From: Lysobacter_F sp035645555
GTDB taxonomy: Bacteria > Pseudomonadota > Gammaproteobacteria > Xanthomonadales > Xanthomonadaceae
Direction: 5' to 3'
Assembly (NCBI GenBank): GCA_035645555.1
Contig: DASQMI010000095.1
Coordinates: 1-30,828, forward strand
DNA: 30,828 nt
Shown: positions 16,380 to 23,759 of the stretch, piece after piece
Numbering within the stretch: the stretch's first letter is position 1
Layout of the letters: each line of letters begins with the position of its first letter
Made by a program: the position numbers and the translations under genes
Notes under the pieces: model-generated
What the model saw: the letters and a program-made list of their open reading frames with translations, nothing else
Databases searched by the model: none
What the model was told of the DNA's origin: nothing

Positions 16380-18254
16380 ATGCGCGCGCGTCCGTTGTAC
16401 CTCGCTCTCTCCCTTGGTCTGGTGGCGGCCGGCGCTGCTGCGTTCGGCGTCGATCGCTCGGCATCGGCACGCGACGTCGGCGCCCGAGTCGCGCCGGCCG
16501 TGTCGGTGGCCGCGACATCGCTTGCCGCACCCGCGCCTCGCGCGGCAGGGGCCGTGACGCCGACCAGCGTGAGCGACCTGCCGACCACGCGGCCGGCGGT
16601 GCCGAGGCCGCCGGTAGCGCCGTGCGGCGTCATCGCGGTGATGGATGCGCCCATCAGCGATTCGGATCCGGAGGTCGACTTCCCGGCATCGCGGCCGCCG
16701 GGCTGCACGGGGCCGACGTCGAAGATCGTGCTCGAGTTCGAGCACGGGTTCGACGCGATGGTTCCGCGGCCGATGGAGCTGGGCGTGTGGATCGACGGCG
16801 TCAACCTCGCGTACGCCGAGGCGCGGCAGGGCCAAGATCCGCCCGCGACGTGGGAGGTGGAGCGCGACGTGACCGATTACGCCGCGCTGTTCGCCCGGCC
16901 CGGTGCGCAGGGGCGCATCCGTCTGGATCCGGAGGCGTTGTGGGCCGAGCCCTCGCTGATGATGCGGGTCTCGCTGCGCATCGTGTTCTACCCGCAGGGG
17001 CCAGGCGCCGCCGCGCCGCGCAAGCCGGATCGCGTCTATGCGCTCGGACCCGACTATGGCGCGCAGACGCCGGTCGACTCGGTGATCGATGGGACCTCGG
17101 CCCGCGTGCGCCTGCCGCGCGACATCGAGCGGGTGTACGCCGACGTGCTGATGAAGAACTCATCCGTGGTCTCGGAGGCGTGCGTGCCGCGGACGGTGGC
17201 CCAGGCCATGCCGACGGTGGTCCGGCATTTCAGCGAACCGGGCGTGTCGGGACGGCTGTGCGAGGTACCGGTCAACGAAGTACGCGTGTTCATCGACGGC
17301 CGGATGGCCGGCGTGGCGCCGCTCGAACCGCGGTACGGTTTGCGGGAGGTCGCGCCGCGAGCGCTGCATCCGTTGCCTTACCGCGTGGACCTGTCGCCGT
17401 TCGCAGGCGCGCTGAGCGACGGCAACGTGCACGACGTGCGCTTCACCGTCGGTGCCGCGAACAGCTATCCGAGCCTAGGCATCGCTGGCGCCCTGCTGGT
17501 CTATCGCGACCCGCACTCGACGATCGTGAGCGGCGCGGTGACGCGCAACACGCTGCACGGCAACCCGGCGACGCCGGCGGTGACGCACGGTCTGGTGGAC
17601 AACGGCGGACGGGTGACCGGGCCGGTGCGCACGTTCTTCACCCGCAGTTTCGTGATCGACGGCTACGTCGACACCGCGCGCGGGCGACTGTGGCACCGCG
17701 TGGTGCAGGACACATACCTGGACAACCGCCAGCAGCACGACGCACAGCGTCCTGGCCAGTTCGATTACCGCTTCGACCAGGACACCACCGTCGTCTACAA
17801 GACCTGGCGCACCAGCTACACCACGTTGAACGGCCGCCAGCTGCGTCGTGACGCCGAATACGTGAGCTACCCGCTGGTGGTGTCCGATCTGGCGGAATGG
17901 GTTAGTGCGACCGGCGCCTCGGAAACGCGCCTCGAGCTGGCGCAGGGCATCCACCGCCGTGGCGATTACAACCGCTCGCGCATCACGCCGTATACCACCC
18001 GCCTCGACGAGCGTTACGCGAACCTGGCGCATCAGATCTTCAACTCCACCACGTCGTTCTGGGACGCGCGCACAGCGTCGGATTACGACTTCGTCGACAA
18101 CCGCGGCAGCTGCTATGACGCGACGTGGAGGGCCACGACGAGCGGCGCCGAACTCACCCGCGGGGCCGGCTGCCCCGGCGGCACCAACAGCGTGCGCTGG
18201 TTCGCGCGGCCCGACGGCGAGCCGGAAAGCCTCGGCTGGGCAGGGTACGACTGA
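16380..18254 (+). CDS. Secreted PNGase A/PNGase H+-like glycoamidase
   Basis: A 624-aa exported protein. The signal peptide covers about residues 1-30, then a low-complexity Ala/Pro-rich stretch. The core matches, from memory of the family, peptide-N4-(N-acetyl-beta-glucosaminyl)asparagine amidase A: a KIVLEFEHGFDAM strand, LGVWIDGVNLAYAEA, WEVERDVTDYAALF, SLRIVFYPQG, CEVPVNEVRVFIDGRMAGV, HPLPYRVDLSPFAGAL and DVRFTVGAANSYPSLGIAGALLVYRD. The C-terminal half (about 380-624) has RTFFTRSFVIDGYVDTARGRLWHRV and several beta-rich tyrosine blocks. These enzymes release whole N-glycans from glycoproteins; acid-active bacterial versions are known from Terriglobus and Dyella. A perfect AGGAGG lies seven bases before the ATG. 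The catalytic residues of this family are not ones I can assign here, so activity is inferred. Confidence 0.75.
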   Translation: MRARPLYLALSLGLVAAGAAAFGVDRSASARDVGARVAPAVSVAATSLAAPAPRAAGAVTPTSVSDLPTTRPAVPRPPVAPCGVIAVMDAPISDSDPEVDFPASRPPGCTGPTSKIVLEFEHGFDAMVPRPMELGVWIDGVNLAYAEARQGQDPPATWEVERDVTDYAALFARPGAQGRIRLDPEALWAEPSLMMRVSLRIVFYPQGPGAAAPRKPDRVYALGPDYGAQTPVDSVIDGTSARVRLPRDIERVYADVLMKNSSVVSEACVPRTVAQAMPTVVRHFSEPGVSGRLCEVPVNEVRVFIDGRMAGVAPLEPRYGLREVAPRALHPLPYRVDLSPFAGALSDGNVHDVRFTVGAANSYPSLGIAGALLVYRDPHSTIVSGAVTRNTLHGNPATPAVTHGLVDNGGRVTGPVRTFFTRSFVIDGYVDTARGRLWHRVVQDTYLDNRQQHDAQRPGQFDYRFDQDTTVVYKTWRTSYTTLNGRQLRRDAEYVSYPLVVSDLAEWVSATGASETRLELAQGIHRRGDYNRSRITPYTTRLDERYANLAHQIFNSTTSFWDARTASDYDFVDNRGSCYDATWRATTSGAELTRGAGCPGGTNSVRWFARPDGEPESLGWAGYD

Positions 18255-18342
18255 TTCGGTCCGGGCGCAGAACGTAGTGGGTCATAGCAGCACTTTGTCG
18301 GCTTGCCGGTTGGCTGCTAGCGCGGGATGCGACAGTTGCGGT

Positions 18343-18368
18343 CGGATGGGCCTATCAAGGCCCATCCG
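18343..18368. terminator. Hairpin between convergent genes
   Basis: A perfect 10-bp inverted repeat, CGGATGGGCC (18343-18352) and GGCCCATCCG (18359-18368), with a TATCAA loop lies between the convergent PNGase-like gene and the Cys-rich peptide gene. There is no T-tract on either side, so it may be a weak bidirectional terminator or an RNA 3'-end stabiliser. Confidence 0.6.
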
Positions 18369-18385
18369 GTCTTCGAGCTTTGCTA

Positions 18386-18610
18386 CTAAGGCGCTACGCA
18401 GCATGTAATGCAGAGGCTTCCATCATCGCTGCCTGTGTAGCCCATGCCGCCAAAGTCGGCGTGGCAGTTCATGCAGGACCGACATCCCGGCGGGAGCGCA
18501 TCCTCCTGGGCGCTCACAGGTGCAAACAGCTGTGCGCCAGAGATGAACACCATTCCCGCAAGCGCGGCTGTCATCGAGCGAGATTTGAGACGACTCAGAT
18601 TCCATTTCAT
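18386..18610 (-). CDS. Exported six-cysteine peptide with a CxxCH motif
   Basis: A 74-aa precursor. Residues 1-34 form a Sec signal peptide (basic MKWNLSRLKSRS, hydrophobic TAALAGMVFISGAQLFA, then PVSA). The predicted mature part has about 40 residues with six cysteines (43, 46, 49, 67, 70, 71), starting QEDALPPG. C46-H50 reads CMNCH, the c-type haem-binding pattern, although in so Cys-rich a peptide it could equally be part of a disulfide or metal-binding pattern. A Gly/Asp-rich loop separates two Cys clusters. Its ATG overlaps the stop of the upstream thioredoxin-like gene (ATGA), with GGAGG ahead, so the two are translated together. I do not recognise the family; a small redox, metal or haem protein matured by its partner is the leading idea. 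Confidence 0.7.
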   Translation of the reverse strand: MKWNLSRLKSRSMTAALAGMVFISGAQLFAPVSAQEDALPPGCRSCMNCHADFGGMGYTGSDDGSLCITCCVAP

Positions 18611-19191
18611 TTTCCACCTCCCATTGCTAGTGCCCGCGCTTCCTTGCTCAGTGCACCAGTAACTAGGTCGAACACCTCCTTGTTCGACTCGATCGACCCA
18701 ACTTTCACATGCTTTATATCTCCTCGTTCATCAACAACAATCGTTGTGGGCGTCATCCGAATGTTGAAGATGTTCATATTGCGGCGAGAAAAATCCGACA
18801 CCACAGGGAAATCAACTTTGCTCATCGCGAGGAAGGAGCGCAGTTGTGCCGAGTTCTGCTCGGATGTGACGGCGATGAATTGGATGCCTAACCGGCCGTA
18901 AGCTGCTGCCGCCTCTTTGATGAACGGCATCGAGCGCTTGCATGCCGCGCAGGCGGAAGAGAAAAAGAACAACGCTTGGCGCCTGCCCGCAGGCGCCTGG
19001 CCGACCAAGACCTGACGACCCTCCAATGTTTTGATGGGGATTGCGGGGACTGTGGCGCCCGCTACAGGCCAATACCGTTCGACTTTTTGCAATGCTGCAT
19101 CAGTCTTCAGCTTCTGGTTTTGATATGCGAGAGTGCCGCTAACGGCGACAAGCATCAAAGTCAGAAGGGAGTTGACATGCTTGGCTTGCAT
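18607..19191 (-). CDS. Membrane-anchored thioredoxin-fold protein (TlpA/MauD-like)
   Basis: A 194-aa protein with an uncleaved N-terminal anchor (about residues 8-23, LLTLMLVAVSGTLAY) and a periplasmic thioredoxin fold. The redox centre is CAAC at 81-84 in FFFSSACAACKRSMPF, and the cis-proline is in RMTPTTIVVDERG. The sequence TLEGRQVLVGQAPAGRRQALFFF is typical of TlpA/AhpC-TSA/MauD relatives that keep periplasmic cysteines reduced or shuffle disulfides. AAGGAG lies five bases before the ATG. It overlaps the following six-Cys peptide gene by four bases, which suggests that peptide is its client. Composition is less GC-rich than the flanks, hinting at acquisition together with its partner. Confidence 0.85.
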   Translation of the reverse strand: MQAKHVNSLLTLMLVAVSGTLAYQNQKLKTDAALQKVERYWPVAGATVPAIPIKTLEGRQVLVGQAPAGRRQALFFFSSACAACKRSMPFIKEAAAAYGRLGIQFIAVTSEQNSAQLRSFLAMSKVDFPVVSDFSRRNMNIFNIRMTPTTIVVDERGDIKHVKVGSIESNKEVFDLVTGALSKEARALAMGGGK

Positions 19192-19506
19192 CGACGCTCC
19201 TTATCTATTACTCCCGGGTCGAAAGGATTCGATAAGTCGGAGCGGAGAGGTTGAGGTCCAGGTCACATTTCCATAAGCACGTTGAAACCTCCCGGTGGGT
19301 TATGCCGGCGCGGGTGCGACGTGTCTCAAACGCATTGCGTACGAACACGAGAGCAGGGCTTGCTGCGAGAAACTACGAGCTACCTTGCCCCGAGCGTTTT
19401 TTATCCCGGAGGAGTGGTTGGCGCCTTCGCCGGGCTCCTAACCCGTCGAAGCCTCACCGCACGCGCGGGCCAAGTACTGCGCGGACTGGCGGCGGGCGGG
19501 GCGCGT
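19192..19506. other. Gene-free stretch between two minus-strand units
   Basis: These 315 bases lie upstream of the thioredoxin-like gene and downstream of the small membrane protein gene. The part next to the thioredoxin gene is AT-rich on the minus strand (AGTAATAGATAAGGAG), giving a possible TAATAG or TAGATA -10 box and the ribosome binding site. The rest is mixed in composition, includes a TTTTTT run at 19399-19404 with no stem before it, and holds no open frame I can support. Confidence 0.5.
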
Positions 19507-19974
19507 TTACGCGGAGCCGGTGCTGGGTTCGGCCGACCGAGCGGCGGCCTTCCGCGGCCATGCGAAATACGTCCGCCACGCATAGCCCCACGGCACTACC
19601 GCGGCGAGCAGCGGCAGCGCCAGGAACGACGCGGCGATCTCGCCTGCCGGCGTGCCCCACAGCGTGCCGGTGCGCCACAGCGGCCAGGCCACGAAGCCGA
19701 GCCAGATCGCCTTGTAGCCGAGGGTGAAGAACATCAGCGGCAGCCAGCGCAGCGGGCGGAACAGGCCGAACAGCGCGAGCGTGGGATAGGTGGCCCAGAC
19801 GGCGACGGCGACCGCGCGCACCGGATCCCACGGACCTTCGTGCATCAGAAGCCCGCGCCAGGCGGTGGGCGCGACGAACACCAGCATCAGCAGGAAGAAC
19901 AGGCGCAGGCCCCAGATCTGGATCGGACGGACGCCCTCGTGCCGCGGATCGGGCGAGAACAGGCGGGCGAGCAT
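19507..19974 (-). CDS. Small integral membrane protein, unknown
   Basis: A 155-aa protein with about four hydrophobic segments (roughly residues 20-40, 54-72, 76-100 and 110-130), rich in Trp and Leu, for example IWGLRLFFLLMLVFVAPTAW and LALPLLAAVVPWGYAW. It ends in a charged tail. I do not recognise a family. It is the last gene of a three-gene unit, starting three bases after the stop of the Xre regulator, so it is very probably coexpressed with the DUF2975 protein and may form a membrane complex with it. The MLARLF start is chosen by this tight spacing. Confidence 0.75.
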   Translation of the reverse strand: MLARLFSPDPRHEGVRPIQIWGLRLFFLLMLVFVAPTAWRGLLMHEGPWDPVRAVAVAVWATYPTLALFGLFRPLRWLPLMFFTLGYKAIWLGFVAWPLWRTGTLWGTPAGEIAASFLALPLLAAVVPWGYAWRTYFAWPRKAAARSAEPSTGSA

Positions 19975-19977
19975 GAC

Positions 19978-20199
19978 TCAGTCCTCCGAAGGCAGCGCGG
20001 GGTCGTAGGCGAGCAGGTCGCCGGGCTGGCACTGGAGCGCCGCGCAGATCGCTTCCAGCGTGGAAAAGCGGATCGCCTTGGCCTTGCCGGTCTTGAGGAT
20101 GGACAGGTTGGCGACGGTGATGTCCACGCGCGTGGCGAGCTCGGTGAGCGTCATGCGGCGCGCATGCAGCAGTTCGTCGAGGCGGACCACGATGGCCAT
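19978..20199 (-). CDS. Xre/Cro-type transcriptional regulator (YozG-like)
   Basis: A 73-aa single-domain helix-turn-helix protein: VRLDELLHARRMTLTELATRVDITVANLSILKTGKAKAIRFSTLEAICAALQCQPGDLL. The fold corresponds to the compact HTH_26/YozG group. It sits one base after the DUF2975 gene and three bases before the third gene. Pairs of DUF2975 membrane protein and YozG-like regulator are widespread, and the regulator commonly controls its own operon. A palindrome upstream of the first gene (20752-20766) is the obvious candidate operator. The membrane protein's influence on the regulator is an inference. Confidence 0.9.
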   Translation of the reverse strand: MAIVVRLDELLHARRMTLTELATRVDITVANLSILKTGKAKAIRFSTLEAICAALQCQPGDLLAYDPALPSED

Positions 20200-20200
20200 G

Positions 20201-20710
20201 TCAGACCGTGCCTTCGAGATCCGCGCGCAGACGGGCGCCGTGCGCGAACACGCCCGACAGCACGAACAGCATCAGCACCGCAAGCCACGGCGCGAACGAG
20301 AAGCCGCCGAGCCGACCGGGTTCCCACACCGTCGAGGCGATCCAGCCGATCAGCAGGCGCAGCACTTCCAGCGCCAGCACGCTCCAGGCGATCGCATCCA
20401 GATGCCGTGCGTTCTCGGCGATGAAGGGATCGCCCACGCGCACGCTGTCGACGATGGCGAGCAGCCGGCGCAGCACCGGATGCACGATCGCCGCGCCGAC
20501 CAGGCCGAGGAACACGATCGCGCGCAGCCCGGCCGGCAGCCACGGATGGTGGCTGGCGAAGTCGCCGAGCGGTCGTTCCGGCCAGCCTTCGATGAAGAAG
20601 CTCCAGACCAGCAGCGCGGCGAGGGCGGCGGCGTACAGCAGGTTGAGCACGGTCAGCCCCCGGATCGCCGGGCGGGCGACGGCAAGGGCACGGGCGGACA
20701 TGCGGCTCAT
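20201..20710 (-). CDS. DUF2975 family membrane protein
   Basis: A 169-aa membrane protein with four predicted transmembrane segments (about residues 18-38, 60-82, 100-120 and 140-160). It has the DUF2975-like middle VDSVRVGDPFIAENARHLDAIAW between segments two and three. The ATG at 20710 has GGAG seven bases upstream; a longer in-frame start at 20752 would lie inside the candidate operator and is not favoured. Function is unknown; the family is defined by its pairing with Xre regulators, as here. It is the first gene of the unit. Confidence 0.85.
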   Translation of the reverse strand: MSRMSARALAVARPAIRGLTVLNLLYAAALAALLVWSFFIEGWPERPLGDFASHHPWLPAGLRAIVFLGLVGAAIVHPVLRRLLAIVDSVRVGDPFIAENARHLDAIAWSVLALEVLRLLIGWIASTVWEPGRLGGFSFAPWLAVLMLFVLSGVFAHGARLRADLEGTV

Positions 20711-20751
20711 GGGTGCGCTCCGGGTGTGGTATCGACATTCAATATGCATCA

Positions 20752-20766
20752 TATCGAAAATCGATA
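20752..20766. promoter_or_regulatory. Candidate Xre operator
   Basis: A perfect inverted repeat, TATCGA-AAA-TCGATA, lies 41 bases upstream of the first gene of the DUF2975/Xre unit in an AT-rich island. A further TATCGA half-site is at 20730-20735. On the minus strand, TATGAT nearby could be the -10 box. The fit of a small palindrome to an Xre dimer supports autoregulation by inference. Confidence 0.55.
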
Positions 20767-20838
20767 AAATAGGCCGGAAGGCAGGGGCCGCGGGTGCCTG
20801 GGCGGCAACGCACGGGCGGCGATCGCTAGTGCGGTCGA

Positions 20839-20872
20839 GCAGGGCAAGCGGCGTTACGCGCGCTTGCCCTGC
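20839..20872. other. Hairpin enclosing the DUF1801 stop codon
   Basis: A 12-bp inverted repeat, GCAGGGCAAGCG (20839-20850) and CGCTTGCCCTGC (20861-20872), surrounds the stop codon (20854-20856) of the minus-strand DUF1801 gene. No T-tract follows. It may stabilise the 3' end or terminate weakly. Confidence 0.5.
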
Positions 20873-21324
20873 AGGTTGAGCGCGACCGCGGCACGCACCA
20901 GCGCCTGCAGCGCCGCGCCATCGATGACCGCGCCCTCGCGGAGGTCGATCGCGCGCCGGACCTTGCCGTCGAGGCTGGCATTGAACAGCCCGGCCGGGTC
21001 ATCGAGCGAGGCGCCCTTCGCGAACGTCAGCTTGACCACATGCCGGTACGCCTCGCCGGTGCAGATGAGGCCGCCGCGCGACCACACCGGCGTCTCCCAC
21101 TTCCACTCCTCGACTATCTCCGGATCTGCGCCGCGGATCAGCGTGCGCACGCGCTGCAGCATTTCCCCGCGCCAGTCGTCGAGTTCGTGGATGCGCCGAT
21201 CGATCAGTGCCGATGCTGGTTCCTCGGCGTGCGTCGCGGCGGGCTTCTTCGCGGCGCGCGAAGGACGCTTCGCAGCTTTCGCCGACGGGGGAGTGGTCGA
21301 TCCGCGTGTCGTCTTGCCGGCCAT
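20854..21324 (-). CDS. DUF1801 (YdhG-like) domain protein
   Basis: A 156-aa protein. The N-terminal 40 residues are a basic, Ala/Lys-rich tail (AKAAKRPSRAAKKPAATH) likely to be disordered and perhaps nucleic-acid binding. The remainder is a DUF1801-like domain: IDRRIHELDDWRGEMLQRVRTLIRGADPEIVEEWKWETPVW, YRHVVKLTFAKGASLDDP and NASLDGKVRRAIDLREG. This small alpha/beta fold has no established biochemical role. The ATG at 21324 is preceded by GGAGG at good distance; the frame continues upstream but without a better start. It stands alone, divergent from the next gene. Confidence 0.85.
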   Translation of the reverse strand: MAGKTTRGSTTPPSAKAAKRPSRAAKKPAATHAEEPASALIDRRIHELDDWRGEMLQRVRTLIRGADPEIVEEWKWETPVWSRGGLICTGEAYRHVVKLTFAKGASLDDPAGLFNASLDGKVRRAIDLREGAVIDGAALQALVRAAVALNLQGKRA

Positions 21325-21504
21325 CGTGCTGCCTCCGCACGCTCGGTGGAGTGGCGCCGGGCATCGGCCGCGGCCGCCCTGCGATGCTAACCGGCTTCGA
21401 CTTCGTCCTGGCTTCACATAGGCCCCATCGAAGGTTCATGTGCGCGCGGGACGCTGGCGCCGTCCGGATCCCGACCCGGTTGGACTGACCAAGGAGACAC
21501 GGCA

Positions 21505-22053
21505 ATGGCGACGAACCTCGACAACCGCAGCGGCCGCCGCGGCAACCCGTGGCGGCCGGTCATCTGGGGCACCGCGGCGTGCCTGCTGCTGCTGCCCGCG
21601 GTGGCAATGCGGTTCACCGCGGAGGTGGACTGGTCCGCGTTCGACTTCATCGCGATGGGCGCGCTGCTGTTCGGCGCGTGCGCGGCCTACGAAGTGGCGG
21701 CGTGGCTTTCGCGCAACACCGCGTATCGAGCCGGTGCCGGCATCGCGATCGGCTGCGGGTTCCTGCTGGTCTGGGTCAACCTGGCCGTCGGCATCATCGG
21801 CAGCGAGGACAATCCGGCCAACCTCGTGTATGCCGGCGTGCTCGTCGTCGCGTTCGTCGGCGCCGCGCTCGGGCGCTTCACGGCGCACGGCATGGAGCGG
21901 GCGATGTACGCCGCGGCCATCGCGCAGACGCTGGCGGCGGCGGTCGCGCTCGCGCTGGGCGAATTCCGCGGTAGCGTGCTCAGCGGGTTCTTCGTCGCGC
22001 TGTGGCTGACCGCGGCCGCGCTGTTCCGCAAAGGCGCGCAGTCGCGCACGTAG
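21505..22053 (+). CDS. Integral membrane protein, unknown
   Basis: A 182-aa protein with a polar N-terminus (MATNLDNRSGRRGNPWRP) and about five hydrophobic segments (roughly residues 20-38, 46-68, 76-98, 106-124 and 132-175), and a short basic C-terminus. It has a notable NPANLVYAG loop. I recognise no family. AAGGAG lies nine bases before the ATG, which supports the start. It is convergent with the DUF2188 gene and has no operon partner. Confidence 0.75.
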   Translation: MATNLDNRSGRRGNPWRPVIWGTAACLLLLPAVAMRFTAEVDWSAFDFIAMGALLFGACAAYEVAAWLSRNTAYRAGAGIAIGCGFLLVWVNLAVGIIGSEDNPANLVYAGVLVVAFVGAALGRFTAHGMERAMYAAAIAQTLAAAVALALGEFRGSVLSGFFVALWLTAAALFRKGAQSRT

Positions 22054-22062
22054 CGCACGCGA

Positions 22063-22284
22063 TCAGTAGGTGCCGTAGGTGGTGTCGCGATCCGGCGTGC
22101 CGTCAGGCTGGTAGACCCGAACGCCGGACGGCGTGCCCATCGCGTACAGGTGCAGCGCGACGCGGGTGGCATGCGCGAGTGCCTCGTCCTTCGACGCGAA
22201 GTGCCGTGCGTCCGTCTTGCGCTCGGGGAAGTGGACGATCCAGCCGCCGCTGGCCGGCACCACATGCACGTACAGTCGGCTCAC
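22063..22284 (-). CDS. DUF2188 family protein
   Basis: A 73-aa protein of the DUF2188 type: an opening strand LYVHVVPASGGWIVHFPE, then ERKTDARHFASKDEALAHATRVAL, where the SKDEALAHA helix is the family hallmark. The compact beta-beta-alpha-beta domain has no known activity and occurs as single small proteins or in tandem. It is convergent with the preceding membrane protein gene, the stops being 9 bases apart. Confidence 0.85.
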   Translation of the reverse strand: MSRLYVHVVPASGGWIVHFPERKTDARHFASKDEALAHATRVALHLYAMGTPSGVRVYQPDGTPDRDTTYGTY

Positions 22285-22422
22285 GGACTGCCTTGCGTTC
22301 GGGCTCGACTTTCAGGAACGCGGCGGGCGGCGTGCCCCCGCCGTCGGAGCGCACGTTTCGTCGGTCAGGTAGGTGAAATGCCACTGGTTGCGGGGGCGCA
22401 CCTGCGGTGGCGGAGCGGCCGG

Positions 22423-22444
22423 TCGCGGCTGAAGCCGCTCCTAC
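22423..22444 (-). repeat. Single REP-like copy
   Basis: One inverted copy of the same 22-base element found in clusters A-C, with the TTCA loop variant, lies in the gap between the DUF2188 gene and upp. Shortly after, at about 22482-22500, a degenerate GTCGCAGGCGAAGCCGCGC may be a decayed half. The rest of this 255-base gap shows no gene. Confidence 0.85.
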
Positions 22445-22539
22445 AGGTGTGCGATCGCTACAGTTGGTGGGGGCGTGCGGGTCGCAGGCGAAGCCGCGCG
22501 TGCGGCACACTCGCGCGCATCGTCCACGCCGGGTCACCC

Positions 22540-23172
22540 ATGAAGATCGTCGAGGTCCGCCATCCGCTGGTGCAGCACAAGCTTGGCCTGATGCGCCGCG
22601 CCGACAACAGCACCAAGACGTTCCGCGAGCTGGCCGCTGAAGTGGCGATGCTGCTCGCCTACGAGGCCACCGCCGACCTGGAGACCGAGGAGGCGCAGGT
22701 CGAAGGCTGGGCGGGACCGGTGCGGGTGCAGCGTCTCAAGGGCCGCAAGATCACGCTGGTGCCGATCCTGCGCGCGGGGCTGGGCATGCTGCCGGGCGTG
22801 CTGGAGGTGCTGCCAGCCGCGAAGGTGGGCGTGGTCGGTCTGCAGCGCGACGAGCACACGCTCGCCGCGCATGCCTATTACGAGAAGCTGGTCGGCGGCA
22901 TCGAGGATCGCGTCGCGCTGGTGCTCGACCCGATGCTGGCCACCGGCGGCACGCTGATCGCCACGATCGATCGGCTCAAGGCTGCGGGCGCTGCGCGCAT
23001 CAAGGCGCTGTGCCTGGTCGCCGCGCCGGAGGGCCTGCGCGCGGTGGACGCCGCGCACCCGGATCTGGCGCTGTTCGTCGCATCGATCGACGAGCGCCTC
23101 AACGAACTGGGCTACATCCTGCCGGGCTTGGGCGATGCCGGCGACCGGATCTTCGGCACCCGGGCGGGCTGA
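22540..23172 (+). CDS. upp: Uracil phosphoribosyltransferase
   Basis: Pyrimidine salvage: converts uracil and PRPP to UMP and pyrophosphate in the cytoplasm. The 210 aa match the family. Seen are the opening VRHPLVQHKLGLMRRADNSTKTFREL, PILRAGLGM (75-83), the PRPP-binding loop LVLDPMLATGGT (127-138) and the uracil-binding C-terminal GYILPGLGDAGDRIFGT. The ATG at 22540 begins exactly where homology begins, although the frame is open further upstream through the REP. It is monocistronic by spacing: a non-coding gap of about 185 bases follows. No uraA permease is adjacent. Confidence 0.98.
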   Translation: MKIVEVRHPLVQHKLGLMRRADNSTKTFRELAAEVAMLLAYEATADLETEEAQVEGWAGPVRVQRLKGRKITLVPILRAGLGMLPGVLEVLPAAKVGVVGLQRDEHTLAAHAYYEKLVGGIEDRVALVLDPMLATGGTLIATIDRLKAAGAARIKALCLVAAPEGLRAVDAAHPDLALFVASIDERLNELGYILPGLGDAGDRIFGTRAG

Positions 23173-23357
23173 ACCGTCCCGCGAAACCGAACGGCAGCCA
23201 AACGGGGGCGTGCTGTTCAGCGAGTTCCCGACCAACCGCGAACTGCGTCACGTTTGGGTGGTGGGGTGGCCCGTAACCTGCCATCCCCCTCTTCGCGTCG
23301 CCTTCACAAAGGCGACCGAATTCTGCCAACGCCCGTCACAGGCGACAGGTGGTCGAA

Positions 23358-23657
23358 ATGTCCGAGCGTCCGTCCAACCCGCGCAGCACCACCGACCGCC
23401 TGCAGGCGCTGCAGGAGCTGCTCCCGGAGCTGATCGAGGAGCGGCCGGCGCCGTCGTCGTTCCGCGATTATCTGCGCCGCACCGCGCGCTCGCTGTTCGC
23501 CGACGTCAAGGACGAGGAGGAACGCGCGCAGTGCCTGCGCGCCTACGCCGAGATCGGACTCGCGCTCGGCGTGCCGGCCACGCTGGTCCGCGACGCGCTC
23601 GACCAGGTCGATCCGGCGGCTCCGCAGCCGCCTGCACCGCTACGCAAGGCCGGCTGA
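23358..23657 (+). CDS. Small acidic helical protein, unknown
   Basis: A 99-aa protein, mostly predicted helix (TTDRLQALQELLPELIEE, SFRDYLRRTARSLFADVKDEEERAQCLRAYAEIGLALGVPATLVRDALDQV), with a Pro-rich end. There is no signal peptide or membrane segment. I do not recognise the family. AGGTGG five to ten bases upstream favours ATG 23358; a GTG nine bases earlier (23349) would add three residues. Coding is supported by strong third-position GC and a clean stop before the next gene. Confidence 0.65.
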   Translation: MSERPSNPRSTTDRLQALQELLPELIEERPAPSSFRDYLRRTARSLFADVKDEEERAQCLRAYAEIGLALGVPATLVRDALDQVDPAAPQPPAPLRKAG

Positions 23658-23759
23658 GCCGCGGGCGCTGCAGGCGCCGCGACACAGCGTTGCGCCGGGC
23701 GCGGCCGTCGGGGACATCCGCCGCGTAGCATCGGCGGTGACTCCCGCGACGAGGCCGCC

